A DNA stretch of 64,000 nucleotides from the NCBI RefSeq assembly GCF_003391135.1, contig NZ_CP031455.1, positions 8,273,501 through 8,337,500 of the forward strand, read 5' to 3'. The notes beneath the pieces are model-generated. The model did not search any database. It was not told the DNA's origin and was given only the letters and a program-made list of their open reading frames with translations. Below are positions 18,141 to 27,111 of this stretch, one piece after another. Numbering within the stretch: the stretch's first letter is position 1; each line of letters opens with the position of its first letter. This DNA comes from Streptoverticillium olivoreticuli subsp. olivoreticuli (GTDB lineage Bacteria > Actinomycetota > Actinomycetes > Streptomycetales > Streptomycetaceae). A program made the translations under genes and the position numbers.

Positions 18141-18722
18141 TCAGGCTGTGGGCGGTGAGCTCGTGCGTGACAGAGTCATCGCGGTTGCCACGAGTCGGCG
18201 GGCGTAGGAGGCGTCGAGCCCATCCGGGCGGAAGAGGATGCGGTACATCAGGGGGGCGACGACGTGGTCGATGACCGTTTCGGTGTCGGGTGTGTTCTCG
18301 CCGCGTTCGGTTGCGCGGGTGAGGATGATGTCGATCTGCTCCGCCGCGTAGGCGGAGCACCGGCCGGCGTTGCTGCCGTCCGGGTCGCCGAGCAGGGCGT
18401 CGCGGATGTAGGCGCGGCCTGCGGGGGAAGCCATCTCGTCGAAGAACTGCTCGGCCCAGGCGGTCAGGCTGGACGCCAGGTCACCGATGTCCTTGGGCGC
18501 CGTGTCGGGGCGCAGGCGCTCGACCGCCACGTCCGACATCAGTTCCTGCAGATCTCCCCAGCGGCGGTAGATCGTCGACGGCGTCACGCCCGCGCGCTGG
18601 GCGATCATCGGTACGGTCAGGGCGTCCCGGCCCACCTCCGACGCGAGTTCGCGGACGGCGGCGTGCACCGATGCCTGGACTCGGGCGCTGCGCCCGCCGG
18701 GGCGTACCATCTGGCGACTCAT
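18141..18722 (-). CDS. TetR/AcrR family transcriptional regulator
   Basis: The 193-residue protein has an N-terminal helix-turn-helix (residues about 15-62, including LTVPMIAQRAGVTPSTIYRRW) and a TetR C-terminal ligand domain typical of the TetR_C_11/16 type (LASSLTAWAEQFFDEM, RAYIRDALLGDPDG). Its ATG lies ten bases downstream of an inverted-repeat site (18732-18751). A near-identical site lies in front of the atzG-like/amidase operon, so it probably represses both itself and that operon. The inducing ligand is unknown; an amide or ureido substrate of the amidase would be a reasonable guess. Confidence 0.88.
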   Translation of the reverse strand: MSRQMVRPGGRSARVQASVHAAVRELASEVGRDALTVPMIAQRAGVTPSTIYRRWGDLQELMSDVAVERLRPDTAPKDIGDLASSLTAWAEQFFDEMASPAGRAYIRDALLGDPDGSNAGRCSAYAAEQIDIILTRATERGENTPDTETVIDHVVAPLMYRILFRPDGLDASYARRLVATAMTLSRTSSPPTA

Positions 18723-18731
18723 GACACCAGC

Positions 18732-18751
18732 TTAAAGCAAATTTGTTGCGT
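18732..18751. promoter_or_regulatory. Operator-like site upstream of tetR
   Basis: The sequence is TTAAAGCAAATTTGTTGCGT. It forms an imperfect inverted repeat (GCAA-N5-TTGC) and matches 20548-20567 at 17 of 20 positions. It starts ten bases upstream of the TetR start codon, as expected for autoregulation. Confidence 0.65.
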
Positions 18752-18868
18752 CTGGAGGGTGTGGATGCGTGCCCCTGAAGCGAGCCGCCTTCGATGCCGT
18801 CATCCCGAGCCGAACAGGACCGGGGAGTGGGCTCGGGCGGATCGCTCCGCCCGGGCCCGTGCTCTCGC

Positions 18869-20260
18869 TCAGGCCACCGGCGCGAGTTCGCGGGCCGGCT
18901 GGGTCTGTTCGTAGGCGTGACCGACCCGCAGCAGCACGCTTTCCCCGAGGGGGCGGCCGAGCAGTTGCATGCCTACCGGCAGGCCCGCCGCGTCGAGGCC
19001 GACCGGGACGGACAGGGACGGCACGCCGGTGATATTGGCCGGGGCCGAGAGGCGTACGTATGCGTCGGAGGCGCTCTCGACCGTGCCGTCGGGCCAGGTG
19101 ATCACCTCCTCGTCGGCCGCCACCGCGGTGGCCGGGACCGTGGGGGCGGCGATGACGTCGACCTCGTCCAGCAGGCGGTCCCAGGCCTGCCGCATGAGGG
19201 TTCGGGAGCGTTGGGCGTGCAAGTAGTCACCGGCGGGCATGAGTTGACCGGCCTCGAGGAGGATACGGACGTCCGTCTGGTACAGCTCGGGAACCGTGCG
19301 CAGGGTCTGCTCGTGGTAGGCGGTGGCCTCCGGCACCATCAGGCCCCACTGGGTGGCCTGGATGTAGCGCGTCATCGGAATCTCCACCTCGACGAGCTGC
19401 GCGCCGAGGGCCTGAAGCTGGTCGATGGCGTGCCGCACGGCGGCCTCCACCTCTGCGTCGACGTGGTCGAAGTAGTAGTTGCGCGGCACGCCGACGCGCA
19501 GCCCGGCCAGGTCCGCACCTGCCCCCGGCCGGTAGTCCGCCCGGGGCGCGACCAGCGAGGCGGGATCGCGGGGGTCGTGGCCGGCGAGGACGGACAGGAC
19601 CAGGGCCGCGTCCTCCACGGTCCGGGTGATCGGGCCGACGTGGTCCAGCGACCAGGACAGTGACGTGACGCCCGTGCGGGGGACGAGGCCGTAGGTCGGC
19701 TTGAGGCCGACAACCCCGTTGAGCGCGGCGGGCACCCGGGTGGATCCGCCGGTGTCGGTGCCCAGGCCGAAGGTCGCGGCGCCCGCGGCGACGGCGACGG
19801 CGGACCCGCCGCTGGAGCCGCCCGCGATCCGGTCGCGGTTCCAGGCGTTGTTGGTCTGCGGGGTGGTCAGACCGTAGGCGAACTCATGGGTGTGGGTCTT
19901 GCCCAGCAGGACCGCACCGGCTGCCGACAGACGCGCGGCGACGGTGCTGTCGGCCTCTGCGCGGTGGTCCGCGCGAACCCTGGAGCTGGCCGACGTCGGC
20001 GCACCGGCGACGTCGATCAAGTCCTTCAGCCCCATGGGGATGCCGTGCAGCGGACTCCGCAGTCGGCCGGCCGCGGCGGCGTCCGCGGCCTCGCGGGCTT
20101 CCCGGCGGGCCCGCTCGGCCGTGACGGAGACGTAGGCCTGAAGGTGCGGTTCCACCTTCTCGGTGCGGTCGAGCACGGAGTCCACCAGCTCGACGGGGGA
20201 CAGCTGCCGTGCCCGGATCGCGTCAGCGGCTGCGGTCAGAGACAGTTCGAACGGCTGCAT
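18869..20260 (-). CDS. Amidase signature family enzyme (AtzE/GatA-like)
   Basis: The 463-residue protein is a Ser-cisSer-Lys amidase. The catalytic lysine lies in GIPMGLKDLIDVAG (about residue 75), the cis-Ser/nucleophile region in IAGGSSGGSAVAVAAG (about 150), and GTDTGGSTRVPAALNG follows. The C-terminus has the typical GVPSLSVPVGLDAAGLPVGM. Amidases encoded next to a DUF4089/AtzG-like subunit belong to the biuret/1-carboxybiuret and related hydrolase group, acting as a two-subunit enzyme. The exact substrate is not determined. The ATG at 20260 has GAGGAG upstream and follows the atzG-like stop by 13 bp, so the two genes form an operon. Confidence 0.88.
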   Translation of the reverse strand: MQPFELSLTAAADAIRARQLSPVELVDSVLDRTEKVEPHLQAYVSVTAERARREAREAADAAAAGRLRSPLHGIPMGLKDLIDVAGAPTSASSRVRADHRAEADSTVAARLSAAGAVLLGKTHTHEFAYGLTTPQTNNAWNRDRIAGGSSGGSAVAVAAGAATFGLGTDTGGSTRVPAALNGVVGLKPTYGLVPRTGVTSLSWSLDHVGPITRTVEDAALVLSVLAGHDPRDPASLVAPRADYRPGAGADLAGLRVGVPRNYYFDHVDAEVEAAVRHAIDQLQALGAQLVEVEIPMTRYIQATQWGLMVPEATAYHEQTLRTVPELYQTDVRILLEAGQLMPAGDYLHAQRSRTLMRQAWDRLLDEVDVIAAPTVPATAVAADEEVITWPDGTVESASDAYVRLSAPANITGVPSLSVPVGLDAAGLPVGMQLLGRPLGESVLLRVGHAYEQTQPARELAPVA

Positions 20261-20273
20261 GGTGCTTCTCCTC

Positions 20274-20456
20274 TCACGCGCGGTAGGCGAAGGCGGGCGG
20301 GGTGTCCCCGAAGTCGAGTTCCCGCAGGACGGCGACGACGGAATGGATGTGGTTGGCGGTGGCCGCGACCGCGTCGTGGCGGTCGGCCGGCAGCGGGAGT
20401 CCGGCACGGACGGCCCAGCGGGCCGCCTCCGACGGAGTGAGTTCATCGGCGGACAC
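20274..20456 (-). CDS. AtzG-like (DUF4089) small subunit
   Basis: This 60-residue protein (LTPSEAARWAVRAGLPLPAD, with HIHSVVAVLRELDF) matches the AtzG-like family of small helical subunits that stabilise AtzE-type amidases. The start is GTG at 20456 with CAGGAGA seven bases upstream. It is the first gene of the operon with the amidase, and two operator-like sites lie in the 110 bp upstream. Confidence 0.85.
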   Translation of the reverse strand: MSADELTPSEAARWAVRAGLPLPADRHDAVAATANHIHSVVAVLRELDFGDTPPAFAYRA

Positions 20457-20502
20457 GGATCTGTCTCCTGATCAGCTGGAACGACGGAAGCCCCCGCCCA
20501 GC

Positions 20503-20522
20503 AAAAGCTAAGTGTTTGCGTT
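20503..20522. promoter_or_regulatory. Third, weaker operator-like site
   Basis: The sequence AAAAGCTAAGTGTTTGCGTT keeps the AAAGC and TTGCGTT halves of the two better sites, with one mismatch in the left GCAA half. Its position, 47-66 bp before the atzG-like start, fits a promoter-overlapping operator. Confidence 0.5.
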
Positions 20523-20547
20523 AGGTGACTGTAGGGCCTGCGGCGAC

Positions 20548-20567
20548 TTAAAGCAAACAGATTGCGT
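20548..20567. promoter_or_regulatory. Operator-like site upstream of the atzG/amidase operon
   Basis: The sequence TTAAAGCAAACAGATTGCGT matches the tetR-proximal site at 17 of 20 positions and is followed by TTAG, giving a longer inverted-repeat-like element. It is about 90 bp upstream of the operon start. Confidence 0.6.
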
Positions 20568-20599
20568 TTAGTGCGAAGAAGGCGCACCCCTCATGTCCC

Positions 20600-21400
20600 G
20601 TGTCCCGCGTTGGCGCATCCGCGCACGGCCCCGGCCGAGCCGTTCGTACCGGTACCGCGAACCGTGCGGGTGGACGCGGCGGCGGTGTCGGGGGCGCTCG
20701 CGGTGGTGACCGTGACGGTCAGCGGCAGGCCGAGTGTGTTTGTGTCCAGGTGGCGTTTGCGGCCGATGATCCGTTTCCCGGCGTCGGTGCCGTGATCCGT
20801 GAGGTGTGGACGCAGGCGGACGGCTCCGCGTCGCAGCCCTCGCGCTCACGGGCCGGACGCCGCCCCGCTGAGCTGCTCGAGGACGCCGTCTTCCTGCCGG
20901 GCGGCCGATGTTCAGGCCGCGGCCGCGGTGCTCGGCCCGCCAGGCGGTGAGCGTGCACCGCGACTGGAAAACCACCACACGATCGGGGCATCCGTCCTGG
21001 CTGTGCCGTCGGCTGGCCGCACTCTCTGTGCAGCGGTGCCGGCTCGGGGTCACGGTGACCGAGGAGCTGCACGCGTTCATGAATGCCAACAAGCGCGTGC
21101 AGGTGAGGCCGCAGGCCAGGGAAGCGAGGGTGTCGTGCAGGTCGAGGCGCCGTTCTCAGCGGACGGCCAGGCGCTTGAACTGGTGCAGCAGCGCGAAGGC
21201 CTGCTCGACAACGAGCAGGCAGCCGTACCCAGGAGCCGGATCCCGGCCTTCGCCCCAAGGAGAGTGCTGGGATGACTCGGTCGTGTTGGCGGACGGCGGC
21301 GCTCAGGCGGCGAGCAGGTGCCGATCGTGGTCTCGGTGGCTGACTTCCCGGTGCGATGTTGACGAATTGCTGACCAGGCGACCGACATGATGCCTCTGAC
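20600..21400 (-). mobile_element. Scrambled IS5-type transposase remnants
   Basis: Two transposase pieces are readable on the minus strand in non-native order. At about 21190-21060 the sequence HQFKRLAVR, stop, ERRLDLHDTLASLACGLTCTRLL matches the C-terminus of IS5-family DDE transposases but has an in-frame stop. At about 20815-20640 the sequence DHGTDAGKRIIGRKRHLDTN matches their central region. In an intact gene the second piece precedes the first, so this is a rearranged relic. The 21210-21350 part is also related to 51150-51265. No terminal inverted repeats were found. Confidence 0.6.
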
Positions 21401-21425
21401 CTGCGTAAACGTTCGGCAGTGCTGA

Positions 21426-21511
21426 GTTGTGCACCATCTTGACGAAGTGTCCGGCGGCGTCGGGGCCGATGTGCGTGCAACAGGGGCTGCCGTCGGGGGC
21501 CTTGGCGGCGA
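21426..21511 (-). repeat. 86-bp exact copy of an internal gnd segment
   Basis: These bases are identical to 8265-8350 inside gnd and lie in the same orientation. In the gnd frame they encode KAPDGSPCCTHIGPDAAG and then HFVKMVHN. The flanks are unrelated. The fragment lies between the IS remnants and the terminal gene of the large operon. Confidence 0.9.
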
Positions 21512-21628
21512 CGGATCGCCGGTCGAGGTCGCGCACGCCGGCCCGCTCGCGAAGCCTGGCAGCGTACTCGTAGGGGTCGTGGCCGACCTCGGAGTCGGGC
21601 CCCCTCCGGCGTCACCGTCGCTGACGCG

Positions 21629-23254
21629 TCATTCGCCGGTGGGTGTCGGCGCCTCCTCCGCCGGGCTCGGCGCGGCTTGGTTCACCGTCGGCGTCCCGCC
21701 CTCGCCCAGCGGCACCCAGAAGAACCTGGCCGTCGACGACCCGCTCCATCGCGTGTGCCGCACCGCGAACCTCGCACCCTTCGCGACGGCGATCGTTCCG
21801 GACTGTTCCCCCGCGGCCCGGAGGTTTCCGTAAGCTTGGGATCCGCTTCCCCAGGTGTCCGCGGTCGCATGCCCACCCGTGTTGCTGGCCACGCTGATCG
21901 TCGCGATCACCAGTCCCGTGGTGGGTGCTGTGTAGTGCCACGTGCCCTCGTTCGTGGTTTCGTGGAACTTCGTTCCCTGTTTGACGAGGTCGACCGTTCC
22001 GGTGACGTTCGTGTTGTTCAGCCAGACCGTCTGGTTGCTGCTGTCTGCTGTCAAAGCGGCGTGGACATCCAGCTTGTGCCCTGCCGTGATTTTGACGTCG
22101 GTATCAACATTGACGATCGACTTCGACGACGTGACGTCGCCGTCGATCCTGATGCCTTCGTCAGCCTGGACCTGACCGCTCACGTTCAGCACGCCGCCTA
22201 CCTTCGTTGTCCCGCCGGCGGACTTGACGGTGCCGTCGACGCGCATATCGCCGCTCGCGACGAGTTCCTTGCCGTCGGCCACGGACACCGGGTGGTGGAA
22301 CGTCGTCCGGCCCGCGCCACTCGTCGACAGGCTGCCGTTGGCCTGAAGGGCCCCGCTCACCGTCAGGCTCGCCAGCGTCTGGTCCGTGACGCACACCGCC
22401 AGGTGATCCCACCGCGTCACGTATCCACCGTCCGGCGTCGGTGTCACCGTCTTCAGCGTGAAGGCCGTGTCCCTGGCCAGCCTCCCGGCCGGCACCGGGT
22501 ACGCACTCCCACCCGCGATCGACGGATCCGTCACCCGCTCCCCGTCCATGTACAACTCGTGGTTGTCACCGCGCACATGGTGCCACTCCAGCCGCACCGC
22601 GGTCCCCGCCCCGATCCGCGTCGCCGGCGGCCCGCCGACCCCTGTGACGGCCACCAGCGCCCGCCCGATCCCCGGCGAGGGGTCCGCCCCGCTCCGGAAC
22701 GGGAATTTCGCGACCTCCAGGGTCCCGGTGTTGGGTGTGGCCGGAACCGTGGATCCGGAGGTCGCCCACTCCTCGATGCCGATCCGGGAGACGCCTGTCT
22801 TGTTGCTCACCGTGATGTTCTTCAATGTGATGTACAGCCCATCGACCGCGACTTCGCTCGTCCCGCCCGTCGGCTCGACACTGAACCGCACCTTCGACGA
22901 CTCGCCCGTCGTCTCCCCCGCCGCCGGGAACACCGCCGTCTCGGCCGTCGGCACCGCGAGCAGTACATCCGGCTGTGGACCGACGATCGTCCAGCCCGAT
23001 GAGGGCTCGACATACCCCGAGATGCCCTCTCCCTTGAGCGCCAGATCCTGGGCGAGCGAGCCCACCGGCAGCACGATCGCGATGCGGCTGCACCGCACCG
23101 GCGTGCTGCCGCTGTTGGAGATGACGAGGTCGATGGTCCCGTAAGCCAGTTCGTCCTCGTTGCCGGAGCCGACCTTGGGCGGGCTGACGGTCAACGGGTT
23201 GGGGACGGTCGTCAGCGCGTAGCTGAGCACGCATGGCGTGGACACGTCGGTCAT
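21629..23254 (-). CDS. Giant-protein operon gene 4: tail-fibre-like beta-structured protein
   Basis: The 541-residue protein is the last gene of the operon. It shares layout with the 10219-11700 protein: N-terminal LSYALTTVPNPLTV, a beta-sandwich region, then VRLEWHHVRGDNHELYMDGE. From about residue 290 the sequence becomes a repetitive beta-helical shaft (LTVSGALQANGSLSTSG, ELVASGDMRVDGTVKSAG, LNVSGQVQADEGIRIDGD). A C-terminal head like those of tail fibres or C1q-type domains follows (VIATISVASNTGG, RFFWVPLGEG). The ATG at 23254 overlaps the previous stop (ATGA), indicating translational coupling. No signal peptide is visible. Its role is unknown; a binding or fibre-like component of an assembly is inference. 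Confidence 0.65.
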   Translation of the reverse strand: MTDVSTPCVLSYALTTVPNPLTVSPPKVGSGNEDELAYGTIDLVISNSGSTPVRCSRIAIVLPVGSLAQDLALKGEGISGYVEPSSGWTIVGPQPDVLLAVPTAETAVFPAAGETTGESSKVRFSVEPTGGTSEVAVDGLYITLKNITVSNKTGVSRIGIEEWATSGSTVPATPNTGTLEVAKFPFRSGADPSPGIGRALVAVTGVGGPPATRIGAGTAVRLEWHHVRGDNHELYMDGERVTDPSIAGGSAYPVPAGRLARDTAFTLKTVTPTPDGGYVTRWDHLAVCVTDQTLASLTVSGALQANGSLSTSGAGRTTFHHPVSVADGKELVASGDMRVDGTVKSAGGTTKVGGVLNVSGQVQADEGIRIDGDVTSSKSIVNVDTDVKITAGHKLDVHAALTADSSNQTVWLNNTNVTGTVDLVKQGTKFHETTNEGTWHYTAPTTGLVIATISVASNTGGHATADTWGSGSQAYGNLRAAGEQSGTIAVAKGARFAVRHTRWSGSSTARFFWVPLGEGGTPTVNQAAPSPAEEAPTPTGE

Positions 23255-26200
23255 CGGCGGTCTCCTTCGATCTGGTCGGCATCGCCGGCCGGGCGCAGGG
23301 TGAGGCGGCCGGTGCGCAGCGCGGGGGCGGGGTACGGGTGGCGAGGTTCGCCGTCGGAGGCGTGGGCGGCGGTCTCGCTCCACGCGCCGACGGTCTCGTT
23401 CTGCACCCAGGTCCAGGTGCCATGGCGGTCCGAGGGGCACGGCAGGACGAGCGCGGGTGGCTTCCCGTCGCGTACCGCTTCCGGGTCCGGTACGTACTCG
23501 CTCACCGAGAGCGGCCCCAGCCGGAAGGACACCGGGAGTTGGGCGAGCGGCGGTTCCACCAGCCGGGCGGGCAGGCGGACCTCGGCGCACGGCAGGACGT
23601 CGGTGGTGGCGTGCACCGTGCCGCGGGGATCGGCGAGCAGGGTGAGGAAGGCGGTGTTCCGGTTGTCGGGGTCGCTGCCCGGCGGCCGGGCCGGCAGTTT
23701 CAGCGATGCGCCGGTACCGATCGGGTCGAAGTAGTCCCGTGCCTCCGGGGGGAGTTCGGCCTCACCCAGCACCGTGTGCAGGACCCGGTAGTCCGTGGTG
23801 CGGTACTCCCCGTGGAAGTAGCCCACCAGCCCGTCCGTCAGCTCGTTGCGTTCGCCGAGCCGGACCGGCCAGCGGTAGCCGGGATATACGGGTGCTTGCG
23901 GATCGAGCAGGTTCTGCCAGGAGGGGTCGGCGTATGGCGGCCCGTCGAGATCGAGGCCGAAGCGCACTCGCATCAGGGCCAGCGGACGGCCGACGAGCAC
24001 GCTCGGGGTGTACGGGGGTGCCGCGTCCCCGGCCGGGGCGATGGTGGACAGCGTGCGGTCGATGACCGTGAGGAGGGCACGGAGCGCGGCCGGGCCCCGG
24101 GCGGGGGCGACCAGAGCAGTCAAGAAGCCGTGCAGGTGGGGGTAGTTCCCGCTCAGGTCGTCGATGGTGCGGTATCGCGAATACGGGAGCGCGTGCCAGG
24201 TCACCCGGGGGGTGCCGCTCGGCGGCAGGGTGGTGCGCAGCTCGCCGAGGGGGGCGCCGTCGGGCGCGTACGCGTACAGCGCGCGGTCGAGGTGGCCGGG
24301 GATCAGCCAGGCGGAGACGGGAGTGGTGTCGGGGTCGCTCGCGGTGATGATCGGGTTGAGGTCGTTCCGGGCGTCGAGCAGGGTGAAGCCGGCCCGGGCG
24401 GGCTGGGTGAGCCGTGGGGTGAGCTGGGTGAAGCGGTACCAGGTGGGCGGGTTGATGGTCCAGTGGCCCGTGCCCGGATGCTGGGGGTCCTTCCAGGAGG
24501 GAGTGAGCTCCTCGGGCAGCTCGGGCGCGAAACGGCGCGCGGGCACGCCGACGCCGATGACGTCCCCGGGCTCGTCGCCGGGTGCGAACCGCAAGGCGAG
24601 CGGGTCCGGGAAGATCGCGGGCAGGGTGTGCCCGAAGCGGTCGATGACGGCGAGCCGGGCGAAGGCGAACTGCCCTGCGCGCAGCGGCTGGTACGAGCTC
24701 CGGTTCCAGCCGGTGAACGGGCGTGGGAGGGCACCCGGGCCGGGTGGCAGGGTACGGGCGGCGGCTTCTGAGAGCGCGGTGCGCAGATCGGGTGGCAGCT
24801 CGGAGTGCGGGTCGAGGGTGGCTGGGGTGGATGCGCGGGCGGTGATCTGTTCGGTGAAGCCGGCGAGGGGCTGCGAGAACCAGTCGGCTTCGTCGGCGAC
24901 CTGCCGGGCCAGCGCACGCAGCGCGGCGGCTCCCGTCCCCGGGTGGGTACGGGCGTACTGGCGCAGCGCGGCGGCCAGGGTGTGCGCGGGGGCCGGGGTG
25001 AGGAACTGGCGGCCGCTGAGGGTGATCGGGACGGGGTGGGCGCCGGTGCCGAGCCAGTGGTACTCGGTGCCGTCGAAGCTCCAGTTGTCGCGGCCGGGTG
25101 TGCCGCCGCCCGGCTCGCCCTGCCACTCGATGGGGAAGTAGTCGACCTTCCACTCGAAGAACAGGGGCTGCCAGGGCTGCCGCCACTGCGCGGTGTACGC
25201 GCCGGGGGTGCCGACCGCGTTGGCGTACGGGTCGCGCATGGCCGCCGTGAGGGCCGCCACGTCCCCGGTGAAACCGGTGGTCGCTGCGAGCGTACGGGCG
25301 TTGGAGGAGGCGAGGTGGAACAGCTCGCGCAGCAGGGCCGGCAGCACGCCGGAGAGTCCGTCGGGGGAGGGGAGGTCGGGCGGCTTCGGGGTCTGGGCGT
25401 CCGTCGCGGAGACCGTGCTGCCCGTGACCCGCACGCCGGTGACGAGTGCGTCCGGCCAGCGGCATACCAGTGACGGGTCCTCGTCCTGCTCGCTGTCGTC
25501 GTACGCACCGTCGCGCACCGCGTACGGGTCCGCGGCGGTCAGGTGCTCCGGGCCGGGCGGGACGGGACGGTCCTTCGTCCCCCGGATGACCACGACCGGG
25601 TCGTTGGGCCGGTGGTGGTCGGGGAGGACGGCACGCTTGAGGACGACCTCGGCGACGGGGAGGCCGTGGTTCTCCTGATAGTCGCGGATGGCGTCGGTGA
25701 GTTCCCCGGGGGTGTCACCCCAGGGGATGTTCTTCCGCGCGACCGCCACGGCATCGCGTTCGGCCGTGGCTTCGACGGTCGCGGCGTCCACCTTCTTGTT
25801 GAGCTCTTGCCGGTAGCCGCCGGGTTCCTCCCCCGGCGTGTCCTCCGGCACCTTCGGCAGGTTCGCTGCCCACCACAGGTCGTACAGGCGGCGCTGTGCC
25901 GCGATGAGATCCTGTACCGCGGCGTCGTGCCTGGCCTGGTCCGTGTTGAGCTTGGCGAGAGCCTGGGCGTGGGCAGTCCGTACCGCTCGGGGCCTGGGCT
26001 GGTGCGGCTCCGGCTTCTCGGCCTCCTCCAGCACCCACGTGTATCCACCGGACTCGGGCGTGAACCACGAGGCGTGCACGGAGCGTTCGGCCCGGAAGCC
26101 GCCGTCGGGTGTGTCGAGCAGGTCGAGCACTCCGGAGTGCACGGCCGACAACAGTGCGGCCAGCTCGGGCGGGGAGCCCGCCCGGCGGGCCGCGTACTCC

Positions 26201-27111
26201 TTGAGTGCCTTGGTGGCGTGCTCGGTGTTGTTGCCGACCGCGATGGTGACATAGTCGGGCCGGTCGGAGGCGGGCAGGCCGCTGCGCCGGCGCTGCCATC
26301 GCACGTCCAGGGCGGTGCCATGGCAGACCGTACGGGCGGCGCCGGGTGCCATGCCGGTGGCCGTCCAGTCGAGTGCGACCATTCGTTGCGCGAGGTCACC
26401 GGTGAGCGGATCGGCGGCGGGGTCGCTGTACCAGCCCGCGACCAGGTAGTTGAGCTCGTACACGGCGTCCGGGTCGAGGCCGTCCGTGCGGTCGTGAACG
26501 GAGAACACATCGAGGTTGTACGGCTGGTACGCGGCGAAGGTCGGCAGCCCTGGACCGACGGCGGTCAGGAACAGGCCGCCGGGTGTGCCGGGTTCGCTCC
26601 ACGCCCCGTCGGCGAGGTCGATGCGGCGACCGATGCGGGTGAGGCGGCCGTCCTGGTCCATATAGGTGCTGGAGCCGTGGGCCGGGTCCAGATAGTCGCT
26701 CTCGACGATCCAGCCGGTGTCGGTACGTGCCCCGGAGTCCTTGGCGATGGCCTGCCGGACGACGAGCCAGCGGTTGGGTACCAGCGGGAAGACGGGGACG
26801 CCGTCGCCCCGCTCGTCCACACCGTGGGTGAGGGCCTCTGGCAACTGCCAGTGCAGATAGACGCCTTCGCGGTCGGGGTCGGCGTTGAAGTCCGTGTCGG
26901 TGTTGGAGAACGCGGGTGGTTCGGGCGAGAGATTGAGCCGGGTCAGCGCGTAGTTGGCCTGCCAGCGTTGGAAGACCTCGGCGTACCGGACGCGTTCGTT
27001 GACAGTGAGTGCCTCGAGCTGCAGGGGGACGACGAGGGGCTGCGGGCCCGGTGCCGCAGAGGGTGGCATCACAGCGCTGTCCTGCCCTTCCTTCGGGGTG
27101 TTCGCGGTCAT
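23251..27111 (-). CDS. Giant-protein operon gene 3: 1286-residue protein of unknown function
   Basis: I do not recognise a named family. The N-terminal 30 residues are disordered, followed by VPLQLEALTVNERVRYAEVF and blocks rich in aromatic residues and proline (YLHWQLPEALTHGVDERGDG, VFPLVPNRWLVVRQA, YNLDVFSVHD, VYELNYLVAGWYSD). The middle contains a long helical insert (about residues 430-520) and several FFEWKVDYFPIEWQG-type segments; the C-terminus is mostly beta. There are no cysteine-rich, membrane or signal segments. It is coupled to both neighbours by ATGA overlaps at 27108-27111 and 23251-23254. Size, beta content and context suggest a large structural or processing component. Confidence 0.7.
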   Translation of the reverse strand: MTANTPKEGQDSAVMPPSAAPGPQPLVVPLQLEALTVNERVRYAEVFQRWQANYALTRLNLSPEPPAFSNTDTDFNADPDREGVYLHWQLPEALTHGVDERGDGVPVFPLVPNRWLVVRQAIAKDSGARTDTGWIVESDYLDPAHGSSTYMDQDGRLTRIGRRIDLADGAWSEPGTPGGLFLTAVGPGLPTFAAYQPYNLDVFSVHDRTDGLDPDAVYELNYLVAGWYSDPAADPLTGDLAQRMVALDWTATGMAPGAARTVCHGTALDVRWQRRRSGLPASDRPDYVTIAVGNNTEHATKALKEYAARRAGSPPELAALLSAVHSGVLDLLDTPDGGFRAERSVHASWFTPESGGYTWVLEEAEKPEPHQPRPRAVRTAHAQALAKLNTDQARHDAAVQDLIAAQRRLYDLWWAANLPKVPEDTPGEEPGGYRQELNKKVDAATVEATAERDAVAVARKNIPWGDTPGELTDAIRDYQENHGLPVAEVVLKRAVLPDHHRPNDPVVVIRGTKDRPVPPGPEHLTAADPYAVRDGAYDDSEQDEDPSLVCRWPDALVTGVRVTGSTVSATDAQTPKPPDLPSPDGLSGVLPALLRELFHLASSNARTLAATTGFTGDVAALTAAMRDPYANAVGTPGAYTAQWRQPWQPLFFEWKVDYFPIEWQGEPGGGTPGRDNWSFDGTEYHWLGTGAHPVPITLSGRQFLTPAPAHTLAAALRQYARTHPGTGAAALRALARQVADEADWFSQPLAGFTEQITARASTPATLDPHSELPPDLRTALSEAAARTLPPGPGALPRPFTGWNRSSYQPLRAGQFAFARLAVIDRFGHTLPAIFPDPLALRFAPGDEPGDVIGVGVPARRFAPELPEELTPSWKDPQHPGTGHWTINPPTWYRFTQLTPRLTQPARAGFTLLDARNDLNPIITASDPDTTPVSAWLIPGHLDRALYAYAPDGAPLGELRTTLPPSGTPRVTWHALPYSRYRTIDDLSGNYPHLHGFLTALVAPARGPAALRALLTVIDRTLSTIAPAGDAAPPYTPSVLVGRPLALMRVRFGLDLDGPPYADPSWQNLLDPQAPVYPGYRWPVRLGERNELTDGLVGYFHGEYRTTDYRVLHTVLGEAELPPEARDYFDPIGTGASLKLPARPPGSDPDNRNTAFLTLLADPRGTVHATTDVLPCAEVRLPARLVEPPLAQLPVSFRLGPLSVSEYVPDPEAVRDGKPPALVLPCPSDRHGTWTWVQNETVGAWSETAAHASDGEPRHPYPAPALRTGRLTLRPAGDADQIEGDRR

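Noticed and set aside
8265..21511. Reading the 86-bp gnd duplication as attL/attR of an integrative element
   Set aside because: The site is in the middle of gnd, not at its end, excision would destroy gnd, and no integrase gene lies between the copies.
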